From NCBI GenBank assembly GCA_031390755.1, contig JANMTS010000066.1:43304-107303 (forward strand): a DNA stretch of 64,000 nt, in the 5' to 3' direction. Source of the DNA: DATMER01 sp031390755 (GTDB lineage: Bacteria > Acidobacteriota > Thermoanaerobaculia > Multivoradales > UBA5704). The notes under the pieces were generated by a model. The model was not told the DNA's origin. It made no database searches and saw nothing but the letters and a program-made list of their open reading frames with translations. Both the position numbers and the translations under genes were made by a program. This document shows, piece by piece, positions 39,201 through 49,300 of this stretch (positions within the stretch are counted from its first letter, which is position 1; each line of letters begins with the position of its first letter).

Positions 39201-40784
39201 GACGATCACCTTGGGCGCCGCGTCCTCCAGCATCAGCGCCAGCCGCTCGCGCGGGAACGACGGGTCGAGCGGCACGTAGGCGCCGCCGGCCGCGAGGATG
39301 CCGAGCAGCGCGACGACCGCCTCGCCCGACCGTTCGAGGAAAAGGGCGACCCGGTCTTCTGCGGAGACCCCCAGGGCGCGCAGGTGCCGGGCGAGCCGGT
39401 CGGACTCCTCCCGCAGCTCGGCGTAGGTGAGCCGCCGGCCGCCGCAGGACAGGGCGGGCGCGTCCGGGGTGCGCTCGGCCTGCCGCGCGAACGCCCGGTG
39501 GACCGTGGGCTCGACGGGCGGAAGCCCGGGTCCCTGGGCGACGGTCGTCAGCAGCTCCCGCCGCTCGCCGGGAGCCAGGATGTCGAGGTCTGCGATCGCC
39601 GCGTCGGGCGCCATGGCCGCAGCGGACAGGAGCCGGGCGAGCCGGTTCGCGAGACGTCCGGCTTCCAGGGACGGCAGGCGCGCCGCGTCGTAGCGCAGGC
39701 TCGCGGTCCAGGCCTCGCCGCGCTGTTCGGCGACGAGGGCGGCGGTGGCGCGCTCCGCCACGGACCCGGCGGATTCCAGGATGAACGTGATGCCGCCCAG
39801 CGTCACGGGCGCCACTGCTGTGTGGACCTCGAAGAGCCAGGCGAAGCGCTCGTCCGCCGCGTCCTCGTCGCCGATCCCGTACTCCTGGAACCGGGCCGCC
39901 TCGGCCTCGGCGGCGGCGGCCCGCCGCGCCAGCTCGGCGAACGGCAGGGCGTCCGGACAGTCGAGGCTCGCAGGGAGGGGCCGGGAGAGAGGACCCACGG
40001 CCGTGGCGAGGTCGTCGAACGGCCGGCCGTCGAACACGCGGCCGACGACCACAGACGGCTCGCCGGTGGAGCGGGCGAGGAGCGTTGCCCACCCCGCCAG
40101 GAGGACCGCGGTCGCGGAGCCGCCGGTCGCCTCCTCCAGCGTCCGTACCGCCCCGGGATCGACCGGCACCTCGACGGTCTCCGGCGAGAACCGGTCTCCG
40201 GCGCGGCGGATTTCGCCGGGCAGCGTGCGCTGCGCCGCGGACGCCAGGTCGTGCCGGGCCCAGAACGCGCGCGCGAGCACGCCTTTGGAGTCGGCCGGAT
40301 CGAGGAGGTCGGCCTGCCAGGCGGCGTAGTCGGCGGCCTGGAGGGGATCGCCGCCGGGCGCCTGGCCCGCGTAGATCCGGGCCAGGTCCGGGACCAGGGT
40401 CGCGAACGAGCGCGAGTCGACAGCCAGAGCCGGCAGGCGGAGCGTGAGCCGGTGCCGGCCGGGGCCATCGGCTCCAAGCGCGGCTTCGAGTGAGGCGTAG
40501 AGCGGCTGCGCGTCGAGGTCGAAGGGCTCGCGGCCGGGCGGCCGGTCCGTCCAGGCGATCTCCGGCACCTCTTCGATCATCTGCGACGGCACCTTGCTCC
40601 AGGCGGGCTTGGGGAAGCGCGTGCGCAGGATCTCGAAGCGGCGCGCCAGGTCCGCGAGCGCCCGGCGCAGGCGGTCCGGATCGAGGTCCCCCTCCAGGCG
40701 GACGACGGCCCGGGCTTCCCAGACGCCGGCCGTGCCGGCGACGCGCCAGAGGCGCCGCTGCTGCGGCGCGAGCTCGAAAGACAT
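36261..40784 (-). CDS. NRPS module for beta-hydroxyaspartate: interface(degenerate C)-A(Asp)-T-E
   Basis: 1,507 residues. Residues 1-430 form a condensation-like domain in which HHxxxDG is lost: the region near residue 118 reads LPALAVDSRS. The A domain (about 450-930) has LAADLGNTMVF, K in KIVPS, LVLGGEA and NHYGPTETTVG, giving DLTKVGHVGK by eye, an aspartate code. Its A3 motif is GRPTGVG, with Thr in place of the usual Lys. T lies near 985 (FFNLGGDSILAIQ). An epimerisation domain spans 1045-1490 (FPLTPIQRWFFDQG, HHLVVDGVSWRIL, TRTVGWFTTHHPV), so the Asp-derived residue should become D. The preceding protein ends in a SyrP/TauD-type hydroxylase. With that domain this protein would complete a C-hydroxylase-interface-A-T module split between two chains. 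The ATG at 40784 has GGGAGAGG just upstream, 31 bases after the previous stop. Confidence 0.93.
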   Translation of the reverse strand: MSFELAPQQRRLWRVAGTAGVWEARAVVRLEGDLDPDRLRRALADLARRFEILRTRFPKPAWSKVPSQMIEEVPEIAWTDRPPGREPFDLDAQPLYASLEAALGADGPGRHRLTLRLPALAVDSRSFATLVPDLARIYAGQAPGGDPLQAADYAAWQADLLDPADSKGVLARAFWARHDLASAAQRTLPGEIRRAGDRFSPETVEVPVDPGAVRTLEEATGGSATAVLLAGWATLLARSTGEPSVVVGRVFDGRPFDDLATAVGPLSRPLPASLDCPDALPFAELARRAAAAEAEAARFQEYGIGDEDAADERFAWLFEVHTAVAPVTLGGITFILESAGSVAERATAALVAEQRGEAWTASLRYDAARLPSLEAGRLANRLARLLSAAAMAPDAAIADLDILAPGERRELLTTVAQGPGLPPVEPTVHRAFARQAERTPDAPALSCGGRRLTYAELREESDRLARHLRALGVSAEDRVALFLERSGEAVVALLGILAAGGAYVPLDPSFPRERLALMLEDAAPKVIVTDAAHADLLPATGAKLVRLDADREVLLALPAGAPPDTADQESLAYVLFTSGSTGRPTGVGVEHRQILAYTAAILERMGSPEGRVWATVTTLAADLGNTMVFPALLAGGCLEVVTQDQAMEPEAFAGLVESAGIDALKIVPSQLQALLAGDVGDVGDTGGGGAERVLPRRLLVLGGEAAGWDLVDRLAGPGRGPAVFNHYGPTETTVGAVAGRLEAGEPDGRPERPPLGRPLAGARVLVLGNTDGAGGVGRLSPWGVPGELCIGGAGVARGYFERPDATAERFVPDPHGPAGGRLYRTGDRARVLPDGRLEFLGRLDGQIKLRGFRIEPGEIEAALRRHPAVRDAAVLLREDAPGERRLVAWLAARRGEEPSTADLRAFLHDRLPEYMVPAAFVTLPALPLTPNGKLDRRALPAPERGGERTAFAAPRTPVEELLAGVWAQVLRVERVGIHDNFFNLGGDSILAIQAVGRAVRAGLALKPRDLFQHQTVAELAGAAGAPAVRTDAGPATGSFPLTPIQRWFFDQGFADSHHWNQAVLLEPARPLSERGLAAALARLAAHHDALRLRFTAAPDGSWRQTYAEAETAPLLVHHDLSGLAEPGEALEGAARALQGSFDLARGPLFGAVLFDLRGSQRLLLAAHHLVVDGVSWRILTEDLAALVSSLEAGGTPDLPSRTSSFGAWAGRLADLARDGAFDGELGLWREMSAAPSLPLDFDQPVDRPAVATGAAATASLSEEETRRLLQEAPAALGAEIQEVLLAGHAQAVTGWTGRTGLGVVVEGHGREEIAPDLDLTRTVGWFTTHHPVALDLDAGLDDPAAAVRAVADRLRRIPHRGLGYGVLRHLSPRGAELAALPAPDVSFNYLGQLDGPAGEGALGRADLGDPLAARTARSGSGHRERPFNVGAYVLGGRLCLTWGYSTALHRPATAERLVDAFAAALRRLLDPAGRVAQPSVLAGPGGDLLARIARQVGTAKDRTHDAG

Positions 40785-40815
40785 GGCCTCTCCCTTCCTT
40801 CCCTGTCAGCCCGGT

Positions 40816-43800
40816 TCACCCGGCGAGCTGCGCCGCGGTCGTGATCTCGCCCATCGCCACCACGATCTTGCGCGGCCCGGAGTAGGGGTCGCGCGCATGG
40901 GCGGTGAGCATGTTGTCCAGCATCACCACGTCCCCCTGCTCCCAGGTGAAACGGACGGCAAGCTCCTCGTACAGCCGCCCGATCTCCTCCACGACCTCGT
41001 CGGGGATCGGCGTGCCGTCGCCGAAGAGCACGTTCCTCGGCAGGTTGCTCTCGTCGCCGAACGCGGCGCGCAGCGAGGTGCGCGTCTCGGGGTCGAGGCA
41101 GGCCGGATGGTGGAGCTGGATCTGGTTGAAGAGGACCTTCTCGCCGGTCTTCGGGTGGACCGCCACGGCCAGGGCGCGCTGCCGGGTCTCCAGCCCGTCG
41201 TCCTTCCAGCTGTGCTCCATCCCGGCCTGCGCGCACCAGGCCTCGACCGCCGCCCGGTCCGAGGTGCGGAAGAACGCCTGCCAGGAGACGTCGAGGCCGT
41301 CGCTGAAGTTGCGCACGTAGATCAGCCCCTTGGCTTCGAGCTCCGCCGCCAGCTCCGGCCGCAGGGCGCGGTAGGAGCGGCGGCAGTCGAGCAGCGGCGT
41401 CGCCCCGCCCACCGGCGCGGGGGTCACGCAGTAGAACCACTGCTTGAGCGGCCAGCGGTGCATGTGCGAGCTCTCGTTGTGGAACAGGATGCTCTTGTCC
41501 TCGGGGTACGGCGTCGAGTGGTAGACCTTCTCGCCCTCCTGCTCGCGCGGCAGGTCGCCGTACTCGCCGTAGAGGTCCGGCGCGATCGCCGCGGCGAAGC
41601 GCTCGAACTCGCCGATGCCGCCGGCCTGCCCGCCGATCTGCCCGCCGATCTGGAAACCGCGGAACAGCAGGCCGCCGTGCACCCGCAGCTTCGCTTCGAG
41701 CAGGTCGCGCTGGCTGGCGGCCCAGCCCACGAGGTCGTGGTCGCGCGAGCGCGGCCGGACGACCAGGGGGAGCGCCTGGCCCGGCACGAGCGGCTCCATC
41801 TCCACGAGGTCGCTCACGGCGGGCTCGGCCGTGCGCCGCCGCGCGCCGCGCAGGCGGCCGAGGCTGGACTCTTCCTGGGCTTGTGTCTCCATGGCGGTCA
41901 CCATCTCCAACTCGGACAAGCGGGCTTCGGGCCTGGCGAGCAGGCTCGACAGCAGGGTGGAATAGCGCCCGCCGAAGCGGGCGACCGTGGCGGCGTCGAA
42001 CAGGTCGGGGCGGTAGCTCCAGTTGGCCGTCCAGGCGCCCCCCGTCGCCGGACGGAGGAACAGCGCGAGGTCGAACTTCGCCGTCTCCACGCCGAAGTCC
42101 AGGCGCTCGACCTCGATGCCCGGCAGCGCGAGCTCCCAGGCCGGCGCGTTCTGGAGCACGAAGAGGACCTGGAACAGCGGCGTCGTCGACAGGTGCCGCT
42201 TCGGGGCCAGGGCCTTGACCAGCCGGTCGAACGGCAGATCCTGGTGGGCGTAGGCCTGGAGCGTGGTCTCGCGGACGCGGGCGACCAGCTCCTGGAAGGT
42301 CGGGTCGCCCGACAGGTCGGTGCGCAGCACCAGGTTGTTGACGAAGAAGCCGACCATCCCCTCGAGCGCCAGGTGGTTGCGGTTCGCCACGTCGGTGCCC
42401 ACGGGCAGGTCGACCGCGCCCGTGGTGCGGTGGAGCAGGGTGGCGAAGGCGGCGAGCAGGACCATGAACGGCGTCGCCTTCTCCTTCCTGGCGAGCGCCT
42501 CGATCCCCTGCCAGACCTCGGCCGCGATGGGCTCGTCGTGGACCGCGCCGCGGAACGAGGCGACCTGCGGCCGCGGCCGGTCGAGCGGCAGCTCGATCCG
42601 TTCGGGCGCGCCAGCGAGCTGCCGGCGCCAGTGCTCGATCTCGGCCTCCAGCGTGGCGCCGGAGAGCCAGGAGCGCTGCCAGGCCGCGAAGTCGGCGTAC
42701 TGGAGCGCGAGCGGCGGCAGGGAGGTTGACCGGCCGGCATAGAACGCCGTCAGCTCGCGCACGAAGACGTCGATCGACCAGGCGTCGCCCACCACGTGGT
42801 GCAGGGTGATGAGGAGCACGTGGTCGCGGGCCTCCCGGCGCAGCAGCGCGGTGCGCAGCACCGGGCCGGCGGCGAGGTCGAACGGCCTGCGGGCCTCGGC
42901 CTCGGCCAGCCGCCGGATCTCGGCCTCGCGGGCCTCGCGCGGCGCCGTTTCCAGGCCCGAGAGATCGATCACGGGCAGGAGCCACCCCCGCGGCGGGTCG
43001 ACGACCTGGACCGGCAGGCCGTCCTGCTCGGCGAAGCGCGTGCGCAGGACCTCGTGGCGGCGGACCACCTCGCCGAGCGCCGCGCCCAGGGCGGCGGCCG
43101 ACAGCGGGCCGCGGAAGCCGAGAGCGCCCGGCATGTTGTAGGCCGGGCTCTCCGGGTCGAGCTGGTGCATCAGCCAGAGGCGCTCCTGGGCGAACGACGG
43201 CGGCAGGGGCCGGTCGCGCGGCGCGGGCGCGAGCGGCGGCACCTCGGTCTTCGACCCCGAGCGCAGGGCGGCCTCGACCCTCTCGGCGAAGCCGGCGAGC
43301 GCCGGGGCGTCGAAGAGACTGCGCAGCGGCAGCTCCACGCCGAACGTCTGCCGCACCCGCGAGGCGAGCCGGGTGGCGAGCAGCGAATGCCCGCCGAGCT
43401 CGAAGAAGCTGTCATGGGCGCTCACCCGCTCGACGCCGAGCACCTCCGTCCACAGGCCGGCGAGGATCTGCTCGACCGGGGTGCGCGGGGCCACGAAGGC
43501 GCCGCGGTCGAGCTGGCGGATGGCGTCGAGCCCCGGCAGGCCCGCCAGGTCGACCTTGCCGTTGAGCGTCAGGGGCATCCGGCGCAGGTGGATGTAGACG
43601 TTGGGCAGCGTCTCGGCGAGCAGGTACTCCGAGAGCAGGGCGCGCAGCTCGGCGGTGTCCACGGGCTGGCGGGAGACGTAGTAGGCCGCCAACACGTCGC
43701 GCCCCTGGTCGTCGCGCAGGACGCGGGCCACGGCGTCGCGCACCTGCGGGTGGCGCCGCAGCAGGGCGCGGATCTCCTCCAGCTCGACGCGGAAGCCGTG

Positions 43801-46308
43801 GTACTTGATCTGGTGGTCGGCGCGGCCCAGGAACTCCACCGTGCCGTCGCCGAGGAAGCGCGCGAGGTCGCCCGTGCGGTAGAGGCGCGTTCCCGGCTCG
43901 CCGGAGAACGGATCGGGCAGGAACCGCTCCGCGGTCAGGTCCGGCCGTCCGGCGTAGCCGCGGGCGACCTGGGCGCCGCCGATCCAGACCTCGCCGGGCG
44001 TCCAGCGCGGCACCGGCCGGCCGTCGTGGTCCAGGAGATAGACGCGGTCGTTCGGGAGCGGCCGGCCGAGCGGCAGCGTCGCGGCCCGCGGGTCCACCGG
44101 GCCGTCGACCTCGTGCGTGAGGACTCCGACGGTGGTCTCGGAAGGGCCGTAGTGGTTGAAGATCCGGCACCCGCCGGCGCGCTCCCGTAGCTCCTCGATC
44201 CAGCCCGGCGGCGAGGCCTCGCCGCCGAGCACCAGCCGGCGCGCCGGCAGGAACGGCCGGCTGCCCGCAGTATTGGCGGCATGCAAGGCCTGCAAATGAC
44301 TCGGCACGATCTTGAGCACGTCGACCGGCGTGCGCGCCGCGAGCTCCGCCATGGCCTCGGCGTCCGAGGCGCACTCGGCCGGCACGATCTCCAGCGTGGC
44401 CCCCTGGCAGAGGGCGGGGAAGACCACGGTGTTGCCGAGATCGGCCGCGAAGGTCGAGACGATCAGGTAGCGCCCCTCGGCCGGCAGGTCGAGCCGGCCG
44501 GTGACGCCCGCGGTGTAGCTGGCGAGCTGGCGGTGCTCCACGGCCACGCCCTTGGGCCGGCCGGTGGAGCCGGAGGTGAAGAGGACGTAGACGAGCTGTT
44601 CGCCGTGCACCGGCAGGCCGGGATCGTCCGCGCTCTCCGCCTCCAGAGCGGGGTCGTCGAGGTCCACGACGGCGCCCGCGAACGGCGGCAGCGTGGAGCG
44701 CACGGCCTTGCGGGTGACGATCACGGGCGCGGCCACGTCGGACAGGATCGACGCCAGGCGCTGCCGCGGCTGGCCCGGCTCGACCGGCACGTAGGCGCCG
44801 CCGGCCTTGAGGATGCCGAGCAGGCCCACCACCAGCTCGACCGAGCGCTCGGCGTACAGGGCGACGGGCACGTCCGCTCCCACGCCGAGGCGCAGGAGAT
44901 GGCGCGCGAGCCGGCTGGAGCGCCGCGCGAGCTCGCCGTAGGTCAGGGACGCGCCGCCGCAGGCCACCGCGGTGCGGTCCGGGTGAGCCGCGGCCGCGCG
45001 CTCGAAGCGACGGTGGACCCAGGGCTCGGCGGGCAGCTCCGCGAAGGTCGCGTTGGCCTCGTCGACCAGGGCCCGGCGCTCCGCGGCCGTGAGCAGGTCG
45101 ATCCGGCCCACCGGGATGCCGGGATCGGCAAGCACGGCCTCGAACACCGCCAGGAGCTTGCCGGCCAGGCGCCCGGCGTCGGCCTCGTCGACGCGGCCGG
45201 CGTCGTAGAGCAGGTCGAGCGCCAGCCCGCCGCCGCCGGAACGGGCGCGCAGGAGCACGGCGAAGGCGTCGTCCGCCGACTCTGCGGACACGACCCGCAG
45301 CTCGGCTCCGGTCCCGGTGCGGATCGATGCGGCGGGAGCGGAGGCTGAGAACCCGATCTCGGGGTGTCCCTGGGCCGCGTCCCAGACGAAGGCGGCGGCG
45401 TCCTGCCGCGCGGCCTCGCGGGCCGCGGCCAGGCCGGCGACGAGATCGCTCCACGGCGTCTCCGGCCCGTCGGGGCCGGCGAGCGGCAGCCACTTGGCGA
45501 ACAGGCCCACCGCGTCCGCCAGCAGCTCGTGCTCGCGGCCGTGGAAGCGCTCGGCCACCACCGGCCGGCCGTCGCAGACCCGCGCCGCGAGGGCCGCCCA
45601 GGCGGCGAGGAGCACGGCGTCCCGGTCCACGCCCAGCCGCCCGGCCAGCGCGGCGAGCCGGCCGGCCATGTCTTCGGGGAGATCGACCGTCACGGCCCGC
45701 GGCTCGAACGGTGCCGCGCCCCGCCTCCTCGCGAACGGGAGGTCCACTCGCTCCGCCGCCAGGGCGGCGAGGGGGTGGGGCTCGCCGCCGGACTCGGCGA
45801 GGAAGTCCTCGACCACCTGGCTCTGCCACTCGGCGAACTGGGTGTAGGGGACCGCGGCCTCGTCCTCGCTCCAGGTGCGGAACAGGTCGCGGGCGATCAC
45901 GAACAGGCTCGCCTCGTCCGCGCAGAGGGCCGGCAGGTCGATCGCGAGCAGCGCCCGGTCCGGCTCCAGGACGGTGAAGGTGGCGCGCACCCCGGGGGCC
46001 TCCTGGAGAGGGGTGTCCGGGGTCTGCCAGGCGAGTTGCGGAGCGTCCTCGATCACCTGCACCGGCACGGTCATGCCGGGCAGGCTCTCGAAGCGCGCGC
46101 GCAGGCTCTCGTGGCGCTCCAGCACGGCCGTGAGCGCGGCGCGCACGGCGGCGGGATCGACGCCGCGCGGGTCCCTGACCTCGATGGCGAGCCGCGCGCG
46201 GTACGACCCGGCGCGAGCGCCGGCGAGCCGCCACAGGCGCTCCTGCTGCGGCGCGATCCGGAAGCCGACGATCTCGGAGGCGAGCGTCCCGTCCACGGTC
46301 GCCTCCAT
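40816..46308 (-). CDS. NRPS with fused SyrP-like beta-hydroxylase: interface(degenerate C)-A(Asp)-T-C-2OG oxygenase
   Basis: 1,830 residues. Residues 1-430 are a condensation-like domain without the catalytic histidines (LPALCADEAS near 125). The A domain (about 450-915) shows FAADLGNTVVF, KIVPS, LVLGGEA and NHYGPSETTVG, read as DLTKVGHVGK, i.e. aspartate. T is near 968 (FFELGGHSLLATRL). A C domain of L-acceptor type spans 1035-1470 (HHVVGDAWS near 1171). From about 1472 to the end is a TauD/SyrP-type Fe(II)/2-oxoglutarate dioxygenase, with the HxE part of the metal triad in FHNESSHMHRW near 1611 and the distal His in LTAHARDPYSG near 1800. Enzymes of this family hydroxylate the beta-carbon of carrier-bound Asp. 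The start ATG at 46308 shares its A with the upstream stop (TGATG). Longer upstream readings in this frame only shadow the preceding gene. Confidence 0.94.
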   Translation of the reverse strand: MEATVDGTLASEIVGFRIAPQQERLWRLAGARAGSYRARLAIEVRDPRGVDPAAVRAALTAVLERHESLRARFESLPGMTVPVQVIEDAPQLAWQTPDTPLQEAPGVRATFTVLEPDRALLAIDLPALCADEASLFVIARDLFRTWSEDEAAVPYTQFAEWQSQVVEDFLAESGGEPHPLAALAAERVDLPFARRRGAAPFEPRAVTVDLPEDMAGRLAALAGRLGVDRDAVLLAAWAALAARVCDGRPVVAERFHGREHELLADAVGLFAKWLPLAGPDGPETPWSDLVAGLAAAREAARQDAAAFVWDAAQGHPEIGFSASAPAASIRTGTGAELRVVSAESADDAFAVLLRARSGGGGLALDLLYDAGRVDEADAGRLAGKLLAVFEAVLADPGIPVGRIDLLTAAERRALVDEANATFAELPAEPWVHRRFERAAAAHPDRTAVACGGASLTYGELARRSSRLARHLLRLGVGADVPVALYAERSVELVVGLLGILKAGGAYVPVEPGQPRQRLASILSDVAAPVIVTRKAVRSTLPPFAGAVVDLDDPALEAESADDPGLPVHGEQLVYVLFTSGSTGRPKGVAVEHRQLASYTAGVTGRLDLPAEGRYLIVSTFAADLGNTVVFPALCQGATLEIVPAECASDAEAMAELAARTPVDVLKIVPSHLQALHAANTAGSRPFLPARRLVLGGEASPPGWIEELRERAGGCRIFNHYGPSETTVGVLTHEVDGPVDPRAATLPLGRPLPNDRVYLLDHDGRPVPRWTPGEVWIGGAQVARGYAGRPDLTAERFLPDPFSGEPGTRLYRTGDLARFLGDGTVEFLGRADHQIKYHGFRVELEEIRALLRRHPQVRDAVARVLRDDQGRDVLAAYYVSRQPVDTAELRALLSEYLLAETLPNVYIHLRRMPLTLNGKVDLAGLPGLDAIRQLDRGAFVAPRTPVEQILAGLWTEVLGVERVSAHDSFFELGGHSLLATRLASRVRQTFGVELPLRSLFDAPALAGFAERVEAALRSGSKTEVPPLAPAPRDRPLPPSFAQERLWLMHQLDPESPAYNMPGALGFRGPLSAAALGAALGEVVRRHEVLRTRFAEQDGLPVQVVDPPRGWLLPVIDLSGLETAPREAREAEIRRLAEAEARRPFDLAAGPVLRTALLRREARDHVLLITLHHVVGDAWSIDVFVRELTAFYAGRSTSLPPLALQYADFAAWQRSWLSGATLEAEIEHWRRQLAGAPERIELPLDRPRPQVASFRGAVHDEPIAAEVWQGIEALARKEKATPFMVLLAAFATLLHRTTGAVDLPVGTDVANRNHLALEGMVGFFVNNLVLRTDLSGDPTFQELVARVRETTLQAYAHQDLPFDRLVKALAPKRHLSTTPLFQVLFVLQNAPAWELALPGIEVERLDFGVETAKFDLALFLRPATGGAWTANWSYRPDLFDAATVARFGGRYSTLLSSLLARPEARLSELEMVTAMETQAQEESSLGRLRGARRRTAEPAVSDLVEMEPLVPGQALPLVVRPRSRDHDLVGWAASQRDLLEAKLRVHGGLLFRGFQIGGQIGGQAGGIGEFERFAAAIAPDLYGEYGDLPREQEGEKVYHSTPYPEDKSILFHNESSHMHRWPLKQWFYCVTPAPVGGATPLLDCRRSYRALRPELAAELEAKGLIYVRNFSDGLDVSWQAFFRTSDRAAVEAWCAQAGMEHSWKDDGLETRQRALAVAVHPKTGEKVLFNQIQLHHPACLDPETRTSLRAAFGDESNLPRNVLFGDGTPIPDEVVEEIGRLYEELAVRFTWEQGDVVMLDNMLTAHARDPYSGPRKIVVAMGEITTAAQLAG

Positions 46309-49300
46309 CAGGCCCCGACCCCCGCTGCGACCGCCGCGGTCACCGCGACCTGCGGCAGGCCGAAGCCGTCGAGGGCGGCGTTGGTCACCATGGCGCCCAT
46401 GGCGACGAGGATCTTGCGCGGCCCGGCGTAGGGGTCGCGGGCATGGGCGGTCAGCATGTTGTCCACCACCACGCAGTCGCCGCGCTGCCAGTCGAAGCGC
46501 ACCGCGACCGCCTCGTAGACGGCGCGGATGGCATCCATCTCGGCGTCCGGGATCGGCGAGCCGTCGCCGTAGTAGACGTTGCGCGGCAGGCGGTGCTCGG
46601 GGAACAGCGAGCGTAGCGAGTCGCGGGTGACCGGGTCCAGGCAGGAGATGTGGTGCGCCTGGATCTGGTTGAAGAACACCGCCTCGCCGGTCTTCGGATG
46701 ATGGGCCACGGCGCGGCAGCGGATGGCCGTGCGCAGGCTCTCGCCGCCGTCGAACCACTCGCAGGTCATGCCGGCGCGGCGGCAGTGCTCCTCGACCGTG
46801 GCCGGGTCGGAAGTGTGGAAGAACTGCCGCCAGTCCACGTCCACGCCGGGGATGAAATTGCGCACGTAGAGGACTCCTAGCTCCTCGAAGCGGCGGCGCA
46901 GCGCGGGGTCGAGCCGCTGGTACACGAGGCGGCAGTCGGCCACCGGCGTGGCGCCCCCCTCGGCCGCCGGCAGCGCGCAGAGGAAGAGCTGGCGCAGCGG
47001 CCAGGAGTGCATCTGCGAGCTCTCGTTGTGGAAGAGGATCGCCTTGTCCGGCGGATAGGGCGTGGAGGTGTAGACCTTCTTGCCCGCGTCCTCGGCCGGC
47101 AGGTCGCCGTACTCGCCGAACAGGTCGGGGACGAGCGCCGAGGCGAAGCGCTCGAAGGCCTCGGCCGAGTCGAGGCCGAAGCCGCGGAAGAGGATCGCGC
47201 CGTGCTCGTGCAGCCGGCGCTCGATCCAGGCGCCGTTGGCCTTGGCCCAGGAGGCGAGGTCCACGGCGCCCGCGGCGGGCTCGGCGAGCAGGGGGAGGCG
47301 GACCCCCTCGGCGAGCGGCCGGCTGCGGACGAGGCTCGCCTGCGAGACGCTGATCGTCTTCGGCCGGACGTCCAGGAAGCTCTTGACCTTGGGTTCGCGT
47401 CGGACGGGTTCCATGGCGGACTGTTTCCTTTCGCTGGGCGTCGTCATGTCGAGCTGGCGCAACGGGAGATCCGGACTGGCGGCAGTATTGGTGGCGCCGT
47501 CCAGAAGCGCGCAGAGCCGCGCGCCCAGCCGCTCGACGGTCGTGCTTTCGAACAGGTCGGTGCTGAAGTGCCAGGTGCCCCGCAGGCCGCCGTCCGCCTC
47601 CTCCTCGACGCTCAACAGGAGGTCGAATTTCGAGGTGCGGTTTTCTACCAGATCGACCGGGGTGAGGGCGAGCCCCGCGGGCGCCACCGTCCTCTTCGGC
47701 GTGTTCTGCAGGACGAACATCAGGCGCACGAGCGGCACCCGGGCCACCCGGGCGGGGTTGCGCTCGGGGGCCACGTCCTCGACGATCTTCTCGAACGGCA
47801 GGTCCTCGGCCGCGAACGCGGCCAGCGCCACCTCCCGGACCCGCGCGAGCAGGGTGCGGAACGGCGGATTGCTCCGCGCGTCGAAACGGAGCGGGAGGAT
47901 GTTGACGAAGAACCCGACCAGATCCTCCACCTCGACCCGGTTGCGGTTGGCCACCTCCGTCCCGAGGACCAGGTCCTCCTGGCCGGTATGGCGCACCAGC
48001 AGGGCGCAGAGGGCGGCGGTCAGCACCATGTAGAGCGTGGCCCCCTCGGCCTGGCCCAGGCGGCGCAGGGCCTCGGCGCCGGCCGCCGGCACGGCGAAGG
48101 ACAGGCGGCGGCCATGGAGCGACGCGGTGTCTCCTGCCTCCCGATCCGTGGGGAGCCGGAGCTCCGGCGGCGCCTCGCCGAGCACCCGGCGCCACGCCGC
48201 GAGGCGGCGCTCCAGCGGCTCGCCCTGGAGCCAGCGCCGCTGCCACACGGCGAAGTCGGCGTACTGGACCGGCAGAGGCGGGAGGACCGCGGGCAGACCG
48301 GAACGGCGTGCTTCGTAGAAGGCGGAGAAATCGCGCAGCACGACCCCGGCAGACCAGCCGTCGCCCGCGATGTGATGAAGCGTCAGGAGCGCCACGTGCT
48401 CGCGCGGCGCCAGGCGCAGGAGCCGCGCGCGCAGCATCCGGTCCGCGGCGAGGTCGAACCCTTCGTCCAGGTCCGCGGCGGCCAGGCGGCGCAGCTCGGC
48501 GTCCCGCAGACCTTCGGGCAGGCCGGAGAGGTCGCAGAGCGGCGCCTCGAACGGGCCGGGAGGCTGCACGATCTGGACGGGCTCGTCGCCGTCCAGGCGG
48601 TAGGTCGTCCGCAGCACCTCGTGGCGCTCGATCAGGTCGCCGAAGGCGCCCAGGAAGGCCGGCAGGTCGAGATCGCCGGTGAGGCGCAGCGGATGCGGGA
48701 TGTTGTAGGCCGCGGTGCCGGGCTCCAACTGGTCGAGGAACCAGAGGCGGGCCTGGGCGAACGACAGCGGCAGCCGGCCCTCGCGCGGTGTCTGCGTGAG
48801 CGGCGGAACGTCGGAAGCGACGGCGGTCCGTCCATCGAGATACCGGGCGAGGTCGCGCAGCACGGGCAGGCCGAAGAAGGCCGGCGCGTCGATCTCGATC
48901 GACAGCTCGCGCTGGATCCGGGACACCACCTGCACCGAGTGGAGCGAGTTGCCGCCGAGCTCGAAGAAGCTGTCGCGGGCGCCGATGCCGGCGATGCCCA
49001 GGACCCCGCTCCAGATGCGCGCCAGCGTCTCCTCGGTGGCGCCGGCCGGCGGCTCGTAGGGTGTGCCCAGCACGGGCCGCGGATGGAGGTCCGGCGCGGG
49101 CCCGGCCGGTGTCTCTTCCGGTGCGCCGAGCGCGCGCGACCAGGCCTCCGCGGTGCCGGCGGCGAGCAGGTCGGAGAGCCGGACGGGCGACACTACGACC
49201 TGGGCGAGCCCCCGGGCCAGCACCCGCTCCAGGGCCTCGGCCCCTTCCTCGGCATGGATGCCGATGCGGCGGCGGTTCTCGACCAGCGCCTCGCGGGCCG

